A stretch of 64,000 bases of DNA from RGIG4140 sp045635565. GTDB taxonomy: Bacteria; Pseudomonadota; Alphaproteobacteria; CAAHEQ01; UBA3637. Below the pieces are notes generated by a model. It did not search any database, was not told the origin of the DNA, and worked only from the letters and a program-made list of their open reading frames with translations. How positions within the stretch are numbered: the first letter of the stretch is position 1; the number at the start of each line of letters is the position of its first letter. Location: the NCBI GenBank assembly GCA_045635565.1, contig JAZTVX010000044.1, positions 11,370 through 75,369 of the forward strand, read 5' to 3'. A program made the position numbers and the translations under genes. Below, piece after piece: positions 33,018 to 41,098 of this stretch.

Positions 33018-33115
33018 CTATTCTCTGAGAATGTGGATGATAACAAAAGGTTATTGTCACGCTTTGATGTCTGTATCAAAGACTATCGGAGACAACAACA
33101 AGAAAGGAAAATAAT
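33018..33115 (+). promoter_or_regulatory. Structured 5' leader of rpsD
   Basis: Three small hairpins can be read in series: ATTCT-CTG-AGAAT (33020s), GATAAC-AAAAG-GTTATT (about 33038-33054) and a 7-bp stem CTTTGAT / ATCAAAG (33062-33068 with 33075-33081), followed by the ribosome site AGAAAGGA. S4 is an RNA-binding protein that represses its own translation in other bacteria, so this could be an autoregulatory site; that is inference. Confidence 0.4.
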
Positions 33116-33730
33116 ATGTCTAAAAGATTAAGTTCAAAATTTAAAATTGACCGTCGTTTAGGGGTCAACTTGTGGGGCAAAGCAAAAAGTCCGGTTGAAA
33201 AAAGAAATTATGGTCCGGGTCAACACGGTGCAAATCGTAAAAAACCGACTGACTACGGTATCCAATTGCATGCCAAACAAAAATTAAAAGGTGTTTATGG
33301 TAACGTTTCTGAAAAACAATTGCGTAAATACTATGCTGAAGCCGTTCGTCGTAAAGGTGACAGTTCTGAAAACTTAATCGGTATTTTGGAAACACGTTTA
33401 GATTCAATTGTTTATAGAATGAAAATTGTTCCATCCGTATTTGCGGCTCGTCAATTTGTTAATCACGGACATGTTTTGGTTAACGGTAAACGGGTTAATA
33501 TTCCGTCTTATTTAGTTAAAGCCGGTGATGAAATTTCTATCACAAACAAAGCAAAAGACATGGCTATCGTCATTGAATCTTTGGCTTCTACAGAACGTGA
33601 AGTTCCTGAATATATGGAATTTGATGCAAAAGCCTGTACAGGTAAATTCATTCGTGTTCCGCAATTGGCTGATGTGCCGTATGCAACGCAAATGGAACCG
33701 AATTTGGTTATCGAATTCTACTCTCGTTAA
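33116..33730 (+). CDS. rpsD: 30S ribosomal protein S4
   Basis: A 204-residue primary 16S rRNA-binding protein. The N-terminus SKRLSSKFKIDRRLG is the zinc-free (C-minus) form, followed by YGPGQHGANRKKPTDYG and KQKLKGVYG. The S4 RNA-binding domain is RLDSIVYRMKIVPSVFAARQFVNHGHVLVNGKRVNIPS; the C-terminal EFYSR is typical. It is encoded alone, outside the alpha operon, as in many Alphaproteobacteria, with its own promoter, structured leader and terminator. Expected to be highly expressed; codon choice in this gene is visibly more restricted than in neighbours. Confidence 0.98.
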   Translation: MSKRLSSKFKIDRRLGVNLWGKAKSPVEKRNYGPGQHGANRKKPTDYGIQLHAKQKLKGVYGNVSEKQLRKYYAEAVRRKGDSSENLIGILETRLDSIVYRMKIVPSVFAARQFVNHGHVLVNGKRVNIPSYLVKAGDEISITNKAKDMAIVIESLASTEREVPEYMEFDAKACTGKFIRVPQLADVPYATQMEPNLVIEFYSR

Positions 33731-33757
33731 TTTTGAAGCGAGATTGGTTCTTTGTGA

Positions 33758-33785
33758 AAGGGTGCCTGAAAAGGCACTCTTTTTT
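33758..33785 (+). terminator. Terminator of rpsD
   Basis: A 10-bp stem (AAGGGTGCCT / AGGCACTCTT, one G-T pair) around a GAAA tetraloop and followed by T-run. Confidence 0.92.
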
Positions 33786-33795
33786 ATGAATAGTC

Positions 33796-33824
33796 TTGAC
33801 TTGAAGGAGTGTTTTTTGTACACT
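33796..33824 (+). promoter_or_regulatory. Promoter of the nucleotidase-kinase-phosphodiesterase unit
   Basis: TTGACT, 17 bp, TACACT; ATG at 33843 with GGAG upstream. Confidence 0.65.
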
Positions 33825-33842
33825 TTTGTGTGTGGAGTTACA

Positions 33843-34460
33843 ATGAAAACAATTTGTTATTTAGATATGGATGATGTATTGGCTGACTTTAACCGTCAAG
33901 CATATCGATACATTCAATACGATTGCCGTGTGTTTAAAAATAAACCTTTTTGTGAATTAACTGATGAAGAACGGTTGATGCAGAAACGATTGTTTTCCGT
34001 TTGTGACTATGACGATACGTTTTGGCAGACTATGCCGATGAAATCAGGTGCATTGGATTTGTATCAATTGTGCCGTTCGGAATTTGATGATGTTGTTTTA
34101 TTATCAAAATTTGTTCCGCCAACACAACAGCCTCGTCGGTTTCGGGCTGTATCTTTTTTGAAATTGAAGTGGGCACATCATTTTTTATCAGAAGATGGAC
34201 ATTTGCCGAAAGTTGTCGTTATTGATGACGTGAAATCACTTTTGTTGCAAAATAGAAAAGATATATGTCAAATTTTGATTGATGACATGATTCGTAATGT
34301 TTCTGACTGGCAGGAAAAAGGTGGTGTTGGTGTTTTATATCATGATAATCAACAAGTTATGCAAGAATTGATGCAAATTAAACATCATTTGTCCCAACAA
34401 GTGATACAGCACGATATGAATAGTTTTAAATTGAAAGGGTTTTCTCATGAAAAAGAGTAA
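33843..34460 (+). CDS. 5'-nucleotidase-like HAD hydrolase (NT5C / 5'(3')-deoxyribonucleotidase type)
   Basis: The frame is open far upstream into rpsD, but the promoter and the GGAG site fix the start at 33843, giving 205 residues. The HAD nucleophile motif is YLDMDDVLADFN (Asp8 nucleophile, Asp10 general acid), as in cytosolic deoxyribonucleotidases, which share DMDGVLADF. The cap and second motif (VVLLSKFV) are divergent, with Ser-Lys where Thr/Ser is expected, and VVVIDDVKS is the acidic motif IV. Likely dephosphorylates nucleoside monophosphates or a related small substrate in the cytoplasm. It overlaps the next gene by 14 bases. The C-terminal 40 residues are helical and not part of the core. 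Confidence 0.7.
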   Translation: MKTICYLDMDDVLADFNRQAYRYIQYDCRVFKNKPFCELTDEERLMQKRLFSVCDYDDTFWQTMPMKSGALDLYQLCRSEFDDVVLLSKFVPPTQQPRRFRAVSFLKLKWAHHFLSEDGHLPKVVVIDDVKSLLLQNRKDICQILIDDMIRNVSDWQEKGGVGVLYHDNQQVMQELMQIKHHLSQQVIQHDMNSFKLKGFSHEKE

Positions 34461-35016
34461 CGATACAAAAAAATTTGTTATGCTTATTTTCGGGGCTCCT
34501 GCTTCGGGAAAATACACTATATCACAAAAAATTGCCGAACGGACACAGGCCGTTGTTTTGGACAATCATCATTTTAATAATGTGATTATGCCGTTTGTTG
34601 ATATTGATAATCATAGCCTGCCGGATATTTGTTTAGCAACATATCAAATTCGCACGTTGTTTTTGGATGTTGTTAAAAAACATTATAAAAAACAAGAAAG
34701 TCATTCCTATGTTTTTACGAATGTTTTGCTTGATGATGCGATGGATTATGCTGCTTTTGATGAATTGGTATCATTTGCAAAAGACATTGATGCTGTTTTT
34801 ATTCCGGTTGAACTATGTTGTCGGGAAGATGTATTATGCCATCGGGTTACAGATGTTCAACGGGCAGAACGGTTTAAGTTGACGGATAAAGATATTTTGA
34901 AATCATTTTTGGAAACACATAAAATGGCAACTATCAAACATGATAATTTAATTCGCATTGATGTTTCTGATAAAACAGCAGAAGAGGTGACAGATTTGAT
35001 TTGTCAATTCATTTGA
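34447..35016 (+). CDS. P-loop nucleoside/shikimate-kinase-like protein
   Basis: A 189-residue P-loop protein. The Walker A is GAPASGKYT (residues 16-24), matching the adenylate-kinase style GxPxxGKxT rather than GKS/T. DNHHFNNVIMPF follows as a likely substrate segment and a helical LID-like region CCREDVLCHRVTDVQRAERFKL contains several arginines for phosphate binding. The domain looks like the AAA_33/zeta-toxin-like kinase group. Substrate unknown. The 14-base overlap with the HAD nucleotidase gene shows coupling: a kinase and a phosphatase produced together, which suggests a phosphorylation cycle or a modification and removal step on the same metabolite. Confidence 0.65.
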   Translation: MKKSNDTKKFVMLIFGAPASGKYTISQKIAERTQAVVLDNHHFNNVIMPFVDIDNHSLPDICLATYQIRTLFLDVVKKHYKKQESHSYVFTNVLLDDAMDYAAFDELVSFAKDIDAVFIPVELCCREDVLCHRVTDVQRAERFKLTDKDILKSFLETHKMATIKHDNLIRIDVSDKTAEEVTDLICQFI

Positions 35017-35046
35017 TGCTTATTTAATTGAACAGAGGGTAACCAT

Positions 35047-36198
35047 ATGACTATATTACAAAATCCGATAAAATTACCACAATATGATAACAGCATTCTA
35101 TCTGTATCGGCTTCATTGGCACATCATTACGGGATAGATACACCACATAAAACACAGCCTGCTTTGGATAAAGAGTTGGCAAAAGGCTATAAAAACGTTA
35201 TTTTATTTTTAAGTGATGGATTAGGGGTTAATGTTTTAAATCGTCATTTGCCAAGTGATTCTTTTTTACGTCAACATTATTGCGAGTCAATATCTTCTGT
35301 TTTTCCTCCGACAACGACGGCCGCCACAACAACTGTATTGAGTACAAAAACACCTTATGAACATGGTTGGTTGGGTTGGGCATGTTGGTTTGAACAATAT
35401 CAACAATGTATTGAATTGTTTTTAGGAACAGATTTTTATACGGGTGAAAAAGTTTCGTCATTTGAATCGGCATTTAAACAAATGCCCTATGAGCCATTAT
35501 GGGATAGAATATCGAAGCAATGTGGTGATGTACAGGGGCATGTTATTTATCCGGATAAAGTTGCTCATAACGGTATTAAAAGTTTGCGACAAATGACAAC
35601 TCGTTTGTATGATATTACGCAACGAAGCGGTCGTCAATTTGTGTATGCGTATTGGATTGATCCGGATCACACGTCGCACAGACATGGTCCATATAATGAG
35701 GTTGTTCGTCAAAAAGTCAGTGTTATCAATAAACGATTGAAAAAATTTGCTTCTCAAATGGAAGATACACTAATGATTGTGATTGCAGACCATGGCCATA
35801 TTGATATTCGGGAATATATTCTACTCAATGATTGTGGTCAAATGGTTGATTGTTTATCAAAACCGATTAGTCTGGAAGACAGATGTGTTTCATGTTTTGT
35901 AAAGTCGGATAAAAAAGATATTTTTGAGCGGGAATTTCAACACTATTTATCGCAAGATTTTTTGTTAATAAGTCGTGAACAGGTGTTGGCAAGTCATTTG
36001 TTCGGCATAGGTTTGAAACATGATTTGATTGATGACATGATTGGTGATTATTTAATTATTGCTATGACAGATAAAGGATTGATACAACATATACCAAATA
36101 GTAGAGATTTTCCCGTGTGCAAAGGGGCTCATGCCGGTTTAACAACTGATGAAATGACTGTTCCTTTGATTATGATACCGTCACACGATAAACGCTAA
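35047..36198 (+). CDS. Alkaline-phosphatase-superfamily phosphodiesterase (NPP-like)
   Basis: A 383-residue protein with the nucleotide pyrophosphatase/phosphodiesterase fold. Metal and nucleophile sites: LFLSDGLGVNVL (first Asp), the Thr-rich nucleophile segment FPPTTTAATTTVLST, then WIDPDHTSHRHGP and IADHGHIDI for the two-zinc site, and a late KGAHAGLT with another histidine. No signal peptide is visible, so unlike many relatives it seems cytoplasmic. AGAGGG lies upstream of the ATG, 30 bases after the kinase stop. It ends at a strong terminator. Together with the nucleotidase and kinase it forms a three-enzyme phosphoester unit. Substrate unknown. Confidence 0.75.
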   Translation: MTILQNPIKLPQYDNSILSVSASLAHHYGIDTPHKTQPALDKELAKGYKNVILFLSDGLGVNVLNRHLPSDSFLRQHYCESISSVFPPTTTAATTTVLSTKTPYEHGWLGWACWFEQYQQCIELFLGTDFYTGEKVSSFESAFKQMPYEPLWDRISKQCGDVQGHVIYPDKVAHNGIKSLRQMTTRLYDITQRSGRQFVYAYWIDPDHTSHRHGPYNEVVRQKVSVINKRLKKFASQMEDTLMIVIADHGHIDIREYILLNDCGQMVDCLSKPISLEDRCVSCFVKSDKKDIFEREFQHYLSQDFLLISREQVLASHLFGIGLKHDLIDDMIGDYLIIAMTDKGLIQHIPNSRDFPVCKGAHAGLTTDEMTVPLIMIPSHDKR

Positions 36199-36274
36199 TG
36201 TGGATTGCTTTGTGAGGATGCAAAGTGTGTGAAGGATTTTATAGTTAGTATTCTGTTTTGTTTACGCTGATATT

Positions 36275-36311
36275 TTGAAAAAGCGTCTGTTGATAACAGA
36301 CGCTTTTTTGT
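36275..36311. terminator. Bidirectional terminator between the phosphodiesterase gene and focA
   Basis: AAAAAGCGTCTGT and ACAGACGCTTTTTT form a perfect stem with a 5-nt loop between convergent genes. Confidence 0.92.
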
Positions 36312-36323
36312 TAAAAAACGAAT

Positions 36324-37106
36324 TTATTTTTTGGGGTATATATACCCGTAAATCAATCCGACGAAAACGGCACCGCCAACAATATTGCCCAGCGTTGCCG
36401 GAATCAGGTTTTGACAAATAAATTGCAACCACGTAATGTCTGCTCCGTTATAAATAGCCGTAGGAATGAAAAACATGTTGGCAATGGAGTGTTCATATCC
36501 GATTGTCACGAAAATCATAACAGGAATCCAGATGCCGATAGCCTTACCGATAATATCTTTGGCAGCAAAACCCATCCATGTACCCAAGCAAACCAACATA
36601 TTGGCACCAATACCTTTCAAAAAGACGGTTCCCCAGTCATATTTTAATTTCCCATACGCTAATGCACTTAAATAATCAGCAAATGGTGTTGCTGTGACCA
36701 CGCCTGTTTTATAGGCCAAGAAATAACTGACAAATTGGGCACCGATAAAGTTAAAAAAATAGGCTAAAATCCATACTTTGATAAGTGCTGAAACGGGCGT
36801 TTTTTTCTGCATTGTTGATAATGTCATACCGGCACAATCACTGGTAAATAAATCAGCACCGGCAACAGAAACCATGATAAGACCGACAGGAAATAATGCA
36901 CCGGCGACAAATTTGACAAGACCGATATTTTCAAGGGCAGTTGTTGGCATGCCACCGGCGACAATAACGGTGAGCAAGCCACCCAAAGCAATAAAAACAC
37001 CCCCCATAATGGCGAGCAACATGAATTTAATGAATGGTGTTTTGGCTTTTTTTTCAGAAACATCACCAAAAATATCGGCAATTTCTGCCGGTGAATAATA
37101 AGACAT
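36324..37106 (-). CDS. focA: Formate/nitrite transporter family channel (FocA type)
   Basis: A 260-residue inner-membrane protein with six membrane segments and the FNT signatures: GGVFIALGGL, ADLFTSDCAGM, GIGANMLVCLGTWM and GYEHSIANMFF, where His is the conserved pore residue. FocA exports and imports formate made by pyruvate formate-lyase, which is encoded at 60.1 kb; in E. coli the two genes are adjacent. The N-terminus SYYSPAEIADIF resembles the mobile FocA N-terminal helix. It is a single-gene unit with its own promoter. Confidence 0.93.
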   Translation of the reverse strand: MSYYSPAEIADIFGDVSEKKAKTPFIKFMLLAIMGGVFIALGGLLTVIVAGGMPTTALENIGLVKFVAGALFPVGLIMVSVAGADLFTSDCAGMTLSTMQKKTPVSALIKVWILAYFFNFIGAQFVSYFLAYKTGVVTATPFADYLSALAYGKLKYDWGTVFLKGIGANMLVCLGTWMGFAAKDIIGKAIGIWIPVMIFVTIGYEHSIANMFFIPTAIYNGADITWLQFICQNLIPATLGNIVGGAVFVGLIYGYIYPKK

Positions 37107-37147
37107 TAATTTTACTCCTTGATTAACATGTTTAATAAAGTATGGTT

Positions 37148-37176
37148 CTCATACACTTTTTTGAAACAAAAATCAA
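37148..37176 (-). promoter_or_regulatory. Promoter of focA
   Basis: Minus strand TTGATT (37176-37171), 17 bp, TATGAG (37153-37148). No correctly spaced FNR box (TTGAT-N4-ATCAA) is visible. Confidence 0.5.
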
Positions 37177-37209
37177 GTTTTTTGTATTTGAAAATATTTT
37201 AAAATAACA

Positions 37210-37238
37210 TTGACAAAATTTTTGTTTTCGCATATTAT
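37210..37238 (+). promoter_or_regulatory. Near-consensus promoter of the first tandem paralogue
   Basis: TTGACA, 17 bp, TATTAT. The surrounding 70 bases closely match the promoter region of the second paralogue at 39146. Confidence 0.85.
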
Positions 37239-37275
37239 AAAAAGATAAGAAGATATCAGATAAAGGAGTCTAGTG

Positions 37276-39054
37276 ATGAATACAGTACCCTCCCCCGAAA
37301 ATCCGAATGCACTGTTTAATGAATTGATAGAAAATCAATTAATTGGATTAACTTCTGAATTGGAAACGCAAGCCAATGATGGACGCATGCCTATTGGTAC
37401 GATTGTTGGTGGTTTATTGGGTTCTTTTTTGCCTTTGACATCTTCGGGTGTTCGCAGTGGTTTGCGTGCTGCTATTCGGGAAAGTGATGATGCGTTTAAT
37501 AATGCTATTCGGGCTTATTTAAAAGAGACCGGTTTAGATGACTTGGGTTTTCGTTTGGAAGATCAAGCTACTCCCGAAGAACGATTGAGAGTCAAAAAAG
37601 CAATGCTATCAGAGTTCAATAAGATAGAAGCAGAGTTAGAAGATCCAAATGCGATGGCAAATTATCGGAAAGACCCTTATTGTAACGAATGTAAGCGTTT
37701 CTTGTCATTTATTGATGAAACAGGTCAAGTTCGGATGGATGAATTTTGCAATTATCGTTTTGACTATGAAATGCAATTTCAAACACAACACTTAAAGGCT
37801 GTTTACGGAAAAGATTTTCCGGATCATTTAGTGGTAAAAAGAATTCCATTAAATCCCCAGCAGCGACAAACATTATCCGATGGTATTCAGGATTTTTGTG
37901 TTGATTGCCACACTGTTGGAAATAGAAGTGTGTTGACTGAAGACTTTTTAAAAGACATGCGTGAATTAAATATGTATTGCAAAAATCATATAGAAAGGGG
38001 TACAGCACAAAATTATGATTTTGATGCATTGTTTAATGGATTGGATGATGAATTTGGTAGGCCTTCTCGCCCACAAAACCTTATTAAGTTAAACACAACA
38101 GATGGAATTGCTGGGAGACGTGCATTAGTGCGAGATATTCACAGTGTATCTGGTATAGATGAGGATAGATTTCCCGGAAAGCCGGTTGAATTGGAGGCAC
38201 TCAATGAATTAGATGCGTATTTGACTCAATCGGTCGATTCAAATGGCGATATTATTAGAACAACTTCTTTTTCTGATCGTATAAATCGTATGACAGGAAT
38301 GAAATCTCCCAAGTTTAAACCTTCTACTAAAGCAGGACGTCAGAATTTACCTCGGCAAACCCCTAAAGCTGGTTCTTATGGTAAAGTTGCTGTAGGTGGG
38401 TTTTTTGGTGCAGTTATTGGTGGGGGTGTGGATTATGCCTTATCGCCGAATCAGAATTTTACACCGGACATGATTTCAGCAACACAGATAGATGGGTTAA
38501 ATATTGGATTTGAAAGCAAAATGCTTGATGGTATGAGGGAATATTGTTCTCCAAATGCCGGTCCGGAGGCGATGCGGAAATTAGGACAGCAAGTTCTGGG
38601 TAACTATGTCTCGGAAGATGAGGTGTTGGGACAAGTGTTAACTTGGATGGAGGATAATCCTGATAAGACATTTTCAGATTATGTGAAAAGTGGTCAGGCT
38701 CCGAAAGAAATGGCAGAGGCTTTAACGAAAATGACAACGTCACTGCAAAGAATTATGTCACAGAGTGATGCTGATACTTTTTTTCAGGAATATGGAATTG
38801 ATTTTTCTGGTAAAACATGGACAAAGGCTAAATTGGCGGAAGATGTTGCTTCGAAGATGTTAGATGCCGCTTTTTACAACATGCTTAAAAATATTGTTAA
38901 CCAACACGAAGCATATGAAAGGGCAAATGAAACAGAAAGCAAATCCGGAAGTGATGAAGGTTTTTTTATCGTGTCACCGTATGGTGAAAGATATGTTGAA
39001 CAGGAAGATATCACTCCCTCTTTGTTAAGAGATAATCATACAAAAATAGTATAG
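37276..39054 (+). CDS. Hypothetical protein, tandem paralogue 1, glycine-zipper segments
   Basis: A 592-residue protein without a recognised family. The start at 37276 has AGGAG seven bases upstream, the same spacing as in paralogue 2. Two Gly-rich hydrophobic segments could insert in or associate with membranes: residues 39-56 (PIGTIVGGLLGSFLPLTS) and 369-389 (KVAVGGFFGAVIGGGVDYAL). The C-terminal 30 residues include SPYGERYVEQED, conserved in paralogue 2. Only this copy has two CxxC pairs (Cys136/139, CNEC; Cys208/211, CVDCH), which might bind metal. No signal peptide. A near-consensus promoter and terminator flank it. A non-classically secreted or membrane-associated protein is possible. 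Confidence 0.6.
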   Translation: MNTVPSPENPNALFNELIENQLIGLTSELETQANDGRMPIGTIVGGLLGSFLPLTSSGVRSGLRAAIRESDDAFNNAIRAYLKETGLDDLGFRLEDQATPEERLRVKKAMLSEFNKIEAELEDPNAMANYRKDPYCNECKRFLSFIDETGQVRMDEFCNYRFDYEMQFQTQHLKAVYGKDFPDHLVVKRIPLNPQQRQTLSDGIQDFCVDCHTVGNRSVLTEDFLKDMRELNMYCKNHIERGTAQNYDFDALFNGLDDEFGRPSRPQNLIKLNTTDGIAGRRALVRDIHSVSGIDEDRFPGKPVELEALNELDAYLTQSVDSNGDIIRTTSFSDRINRMTGMKSPKFKPSTKAGRQNLPRQTPKAGSYGKVAVGGFFGAVIGGGVDYALSPNQNFTPDMISATQIDGLNIGFESKMLDGMREYCSPNAGPEAMRKLGQQVLGNYVSEDEVLGQVLTWMEDNPDKTFSDYVKSGQAPKEMAEALTKMTTSLQRIMSQSDADTFFQEYGIDFSGKTWTKAKLAEDVASKMLDAAFYNMLKNIVNQHEAYERANETESKSGSDEGFFIVSPYGERYVEQEDITPSLLRDNHTKIV

Positions 39055-39071
39055 ATTTTGATGTTAATACC

Positions 39072-39105
39072 AAAGGCAAGAAGAGGTTTTTCTTCTTGCC
39101 TTTTG
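39072..39105 (+). terminator. Terminator of paralogue 1
   Basis: A 13-bp perfect stem AAAGGCAAGAAGA / TCTTCTTGCCTTT with a 6-nt loop and short T-run. Confidence 0.85.
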
Positions 39106-39145
39106 CATGGAAATAGTCTTTATTGAGTTAAATTTTAAAATAACA

Positions 39146-39174
39146 TTGACAAAAAATTATTTCGCTTATATCAT
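39146..39174 (+). promoter_or_regulatory. Near-consensus promoter of the second tandem paralogue
   Basis: TTGACA, 17 bp, TATCAT. AAATAACATTGACAAAA upstream and AAGAAG, AGATAAAGGAGT downstream match the promoter of paralogue 1, so the duplication included the promoter. Confidence 0.85.
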
Positions 39175-39211
39175 AAAAGGATAAGAAGGTATAAGATAAA
39201 GGAGTTGAGCC

Positions 39212-40948
39212 ATGACAACAGATAAAAAACGCCCCCCGAATGCGAATACGCAATATAATGATTATTTGAGTGCAACTCCGGTCATTGCTACACATGTTCA
39301 AACAGAAACGCAACAGGGAAATCTGCCGATTGGCACAGTGTTAGGTGGTGTGTTGGGTTTTTTAATTCCCATGGGGTCATCAAGTGTTCGTGAAGGTTTG
39401 ATATCTAAAATTAGGGGTACACCTGCTGAATTTGATGAGGGTATTCGTGCTTTTCTCAAACAGACAGGATTAAATGATTTGGAATTTGGCTGGGATACGA
39501 ATGCTACGCCGACAGAACGATTGAGAATTAAGGCAAATATTCAACGAGCTGTATCTGAAAACATTATTGATGTTAATACAAAACAAGGGCAGGAATTAGT
39601 TTATTTTGCATCATATATCAATAACGATGGAACGGTCAAATCATCGTTTAGTGATGATTTTTTTAATCGTGAGTTGCGGACTTATACACAAGCCTTACAG
39701 GATGAATTTCCTAACTTTCCCAAAGAATTGGTTGTTACAACAGATTTGACAAAGGAGCAACGGGCAGCATATCAAAAGAAATTGTCGGCATTTATGTGGG
39801 AAATGCGTCAAAATGATGATCTGTATTTGAGTGACTTGTTTGAACGTTCTTCTCGTTTAGAATTTTATTGCAAACAACATTTGTCATGGGATGGTTCTAC
39901 ACATCATTTACATTTTGACAGAGTGTTTAATGAAGCAGACAAAGGCATTCATTCGTCACGGTTATCCGGCATGCATTTAGCAGATGCAATGCCTCATCAA
40001 ACCCGTCAGGGATTGTCCCATCATTTGGAAACACATCGTTATAACCGATTGGGTGCTGTTTCCGAACATATTACATTTGAACAGGAAATGCACTTGCGGG
40101 AATTACAGGTATATTTAGAACAACATGTAGAACCCCGTACCGGTCAACTGCGTAATGTAACGTCTTTATCAGATGATTTGATGCACAAAGCAACATCTTG
40201 GAAAAAAAACGTGTTAACTAACAGGGGAACTTCCGACGTCGGACGTAAAACATTGGTGCAACCGACTCGTAAAGTAGGGGCTGTGGCTAAAGTCGCCGGT
40301 GGTACGGTGTTGGGGGCTCTTGCCGGTGGTGTTATAGATTATGCAATGGCTGCTGAACAAGATTATACACCTGATATGGTTGCCGATACCTCTATTCAGT
40401 TAGAAAGCGGAATGGGCAGTGTTTTACTTGATAATATGCGAGAATATCATGCTTTAGGAGAAGCCGGTCCACAACAAATGCAATTGTTGGCACAGGTTGT
40501 TTTAAGTAATGGATATGTCACGGAAGATGAAGTATTGGGTCGTGCATTAACATATTTACGGACACACCCGGATGCGACGTTTGCCGATTATGCAAAAAGT
40601 GATGACGCTTATCCGGAAGCCAAAAAGGCATATGAAACGATATATGTTGCATTACGTTCCGTTTTTGAAAGGCAAGATGCACAAGAATTGTTTCAAGAAT
40701 TTGGTTTAGATACAAGCAATACTGATATGGTTGATGTTGTTGCATCAAATATGTTGAACGGATCATTTTATCATTTGCTTCGAAGTGTTGTTGAACAACA
40801 ACAAGAATATGAAAGAGCAAATGAAGCAGAAAGAAAATCCAGAAGTGATGATGACTTTTTTGTCATGTCACCATATGGTGAAAGATATGTTGAACAGGAA
40901 GATGCTGATCCGTCTTTGGTAAAAGATGGGCGTGTAAAAACAGTATAA
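39212..40948 (+). CDS. Hypothetical protein, tandem paralogue 2, glycine-zipper segments
   Basis: A 578-residue paralogue of the preceding product, with the same order of parts: N-terminal PIGTVLGGVLGFLIPMGSSSVREGL, middle ATPTERLRIK and FYCKQHL, Gly-rich KVAGGTVLGALAGGVIDYAM, then YTPDMVADTS, the EDEVLGRALTYLRTHPDATF region and the C-terminal YERANEAERKS and SPYGERYVEQED. The ends and Gly segments are well conserved, while the middle 250 residues have diverged strongly. It lacks the two CxxC pairs of paralogue 1. AGGAG precedes the ATG by seven bases. No known family or signal peptide. Confidence 0.6.
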   Translation: MTTDKKRPPNANTQYNDYLSATPVIATHVQTETQQGNLPIGTVLGGVLGFLIPMGSSSVREGLISKIRGTPAEFDEGIRAFLKQTGLNDLEFGWDTNATPTERLRIKANIQRAVSENIIDVNTKQGQELVYFASYINNDGTVKSSFSDDFFNRELRTYTQALQDEFPNFPKELVVTTDLTKEQRAAYQKKLSAFMWEMRQNDDLYLSDLFERSSRLEFYCKQHLSWDGSTHHLHFDRVFNEADKGIHSSRLSGMHLADAMPHQTRQGLSHHLETHRYNRLGAVSEHITFEQEMHLRELQVYLEQHVEPRTGQLRNVTSLSDDLMHKATSWKKNVLTNRGTSDVGRKTLVQPTRKVGAVAKVAGGTVLGALAGGVIDYAMAAEQDYTPDMVADTSIQLESGMGSVLLDNMREYHALGEAGPQQMQLLAQVVLSNGYVTEDEVLGRALTYLRTHPDATFADYAKSDDAYPEAKKAYETIYVALRSVFERQDAQELFQEFGLDTSNTDMVDVVASNMLNGSFYHLLRSVVEQQQEYERANEAERKSRSDDDFFVMSPYGERYVEQEDADPSLVKDGRVKTV

Positions 40949-40995
40949 TCTTTTGAAAAAGGGATTTGTTGTTGAACCTATGGTTTCTTCAGTTC

Positions 40996-41034
40996 TGAAA
41001 AAGCAGAAAGAATTTATCTTTCTGCTTTTTTTTA
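40996..41034 (+). terminator. Terminator of paralogue 2
   Basis: AAAAAGCAGAAAG and CTTTCTGCTTTTTTTT form a 13-bp stem with a long T-run. Confidence 0.92.
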
Positions 41035-41041
41035 GCCATCA

Positions 41042-41070
41042 TGAAAATGCCCTCTATGTGTACAGAGGGC
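41042..41070 (-). terminator. Terminator of lon
   Basis: A perfect 7-bp GC-rich stem GCCCTCT / AGAGGGC with an 8-nt loop; on the minus strand it is followed by ATTTTC, a short T-run. Confidence 0.65.
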
Positions 41071-41098
41071 AACATGTTGTTACAAAAATGATTGTTTG

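Noticed and set aside
33525..33842. N-terminal extension of the HAD nucleotidase reaching back into rpsD
   Set aside because: A frame left open by the rpsD sequence; terminator and promoter at 33758-33824 separate the two genes.
34492..34518. Degenerate Walker A in the P-loop kinase as a sign of inactivation
   Set aside because: GAPASGKYT matches the adenylate-kinase style GxPxxGKxT, so it is probably functional.
37160..37176. FNR-like TTGA...TCAA upstream of focA
   Set aside because: Half-sites are present but the spacing does not fit TTGAT-N4-ATCAA.
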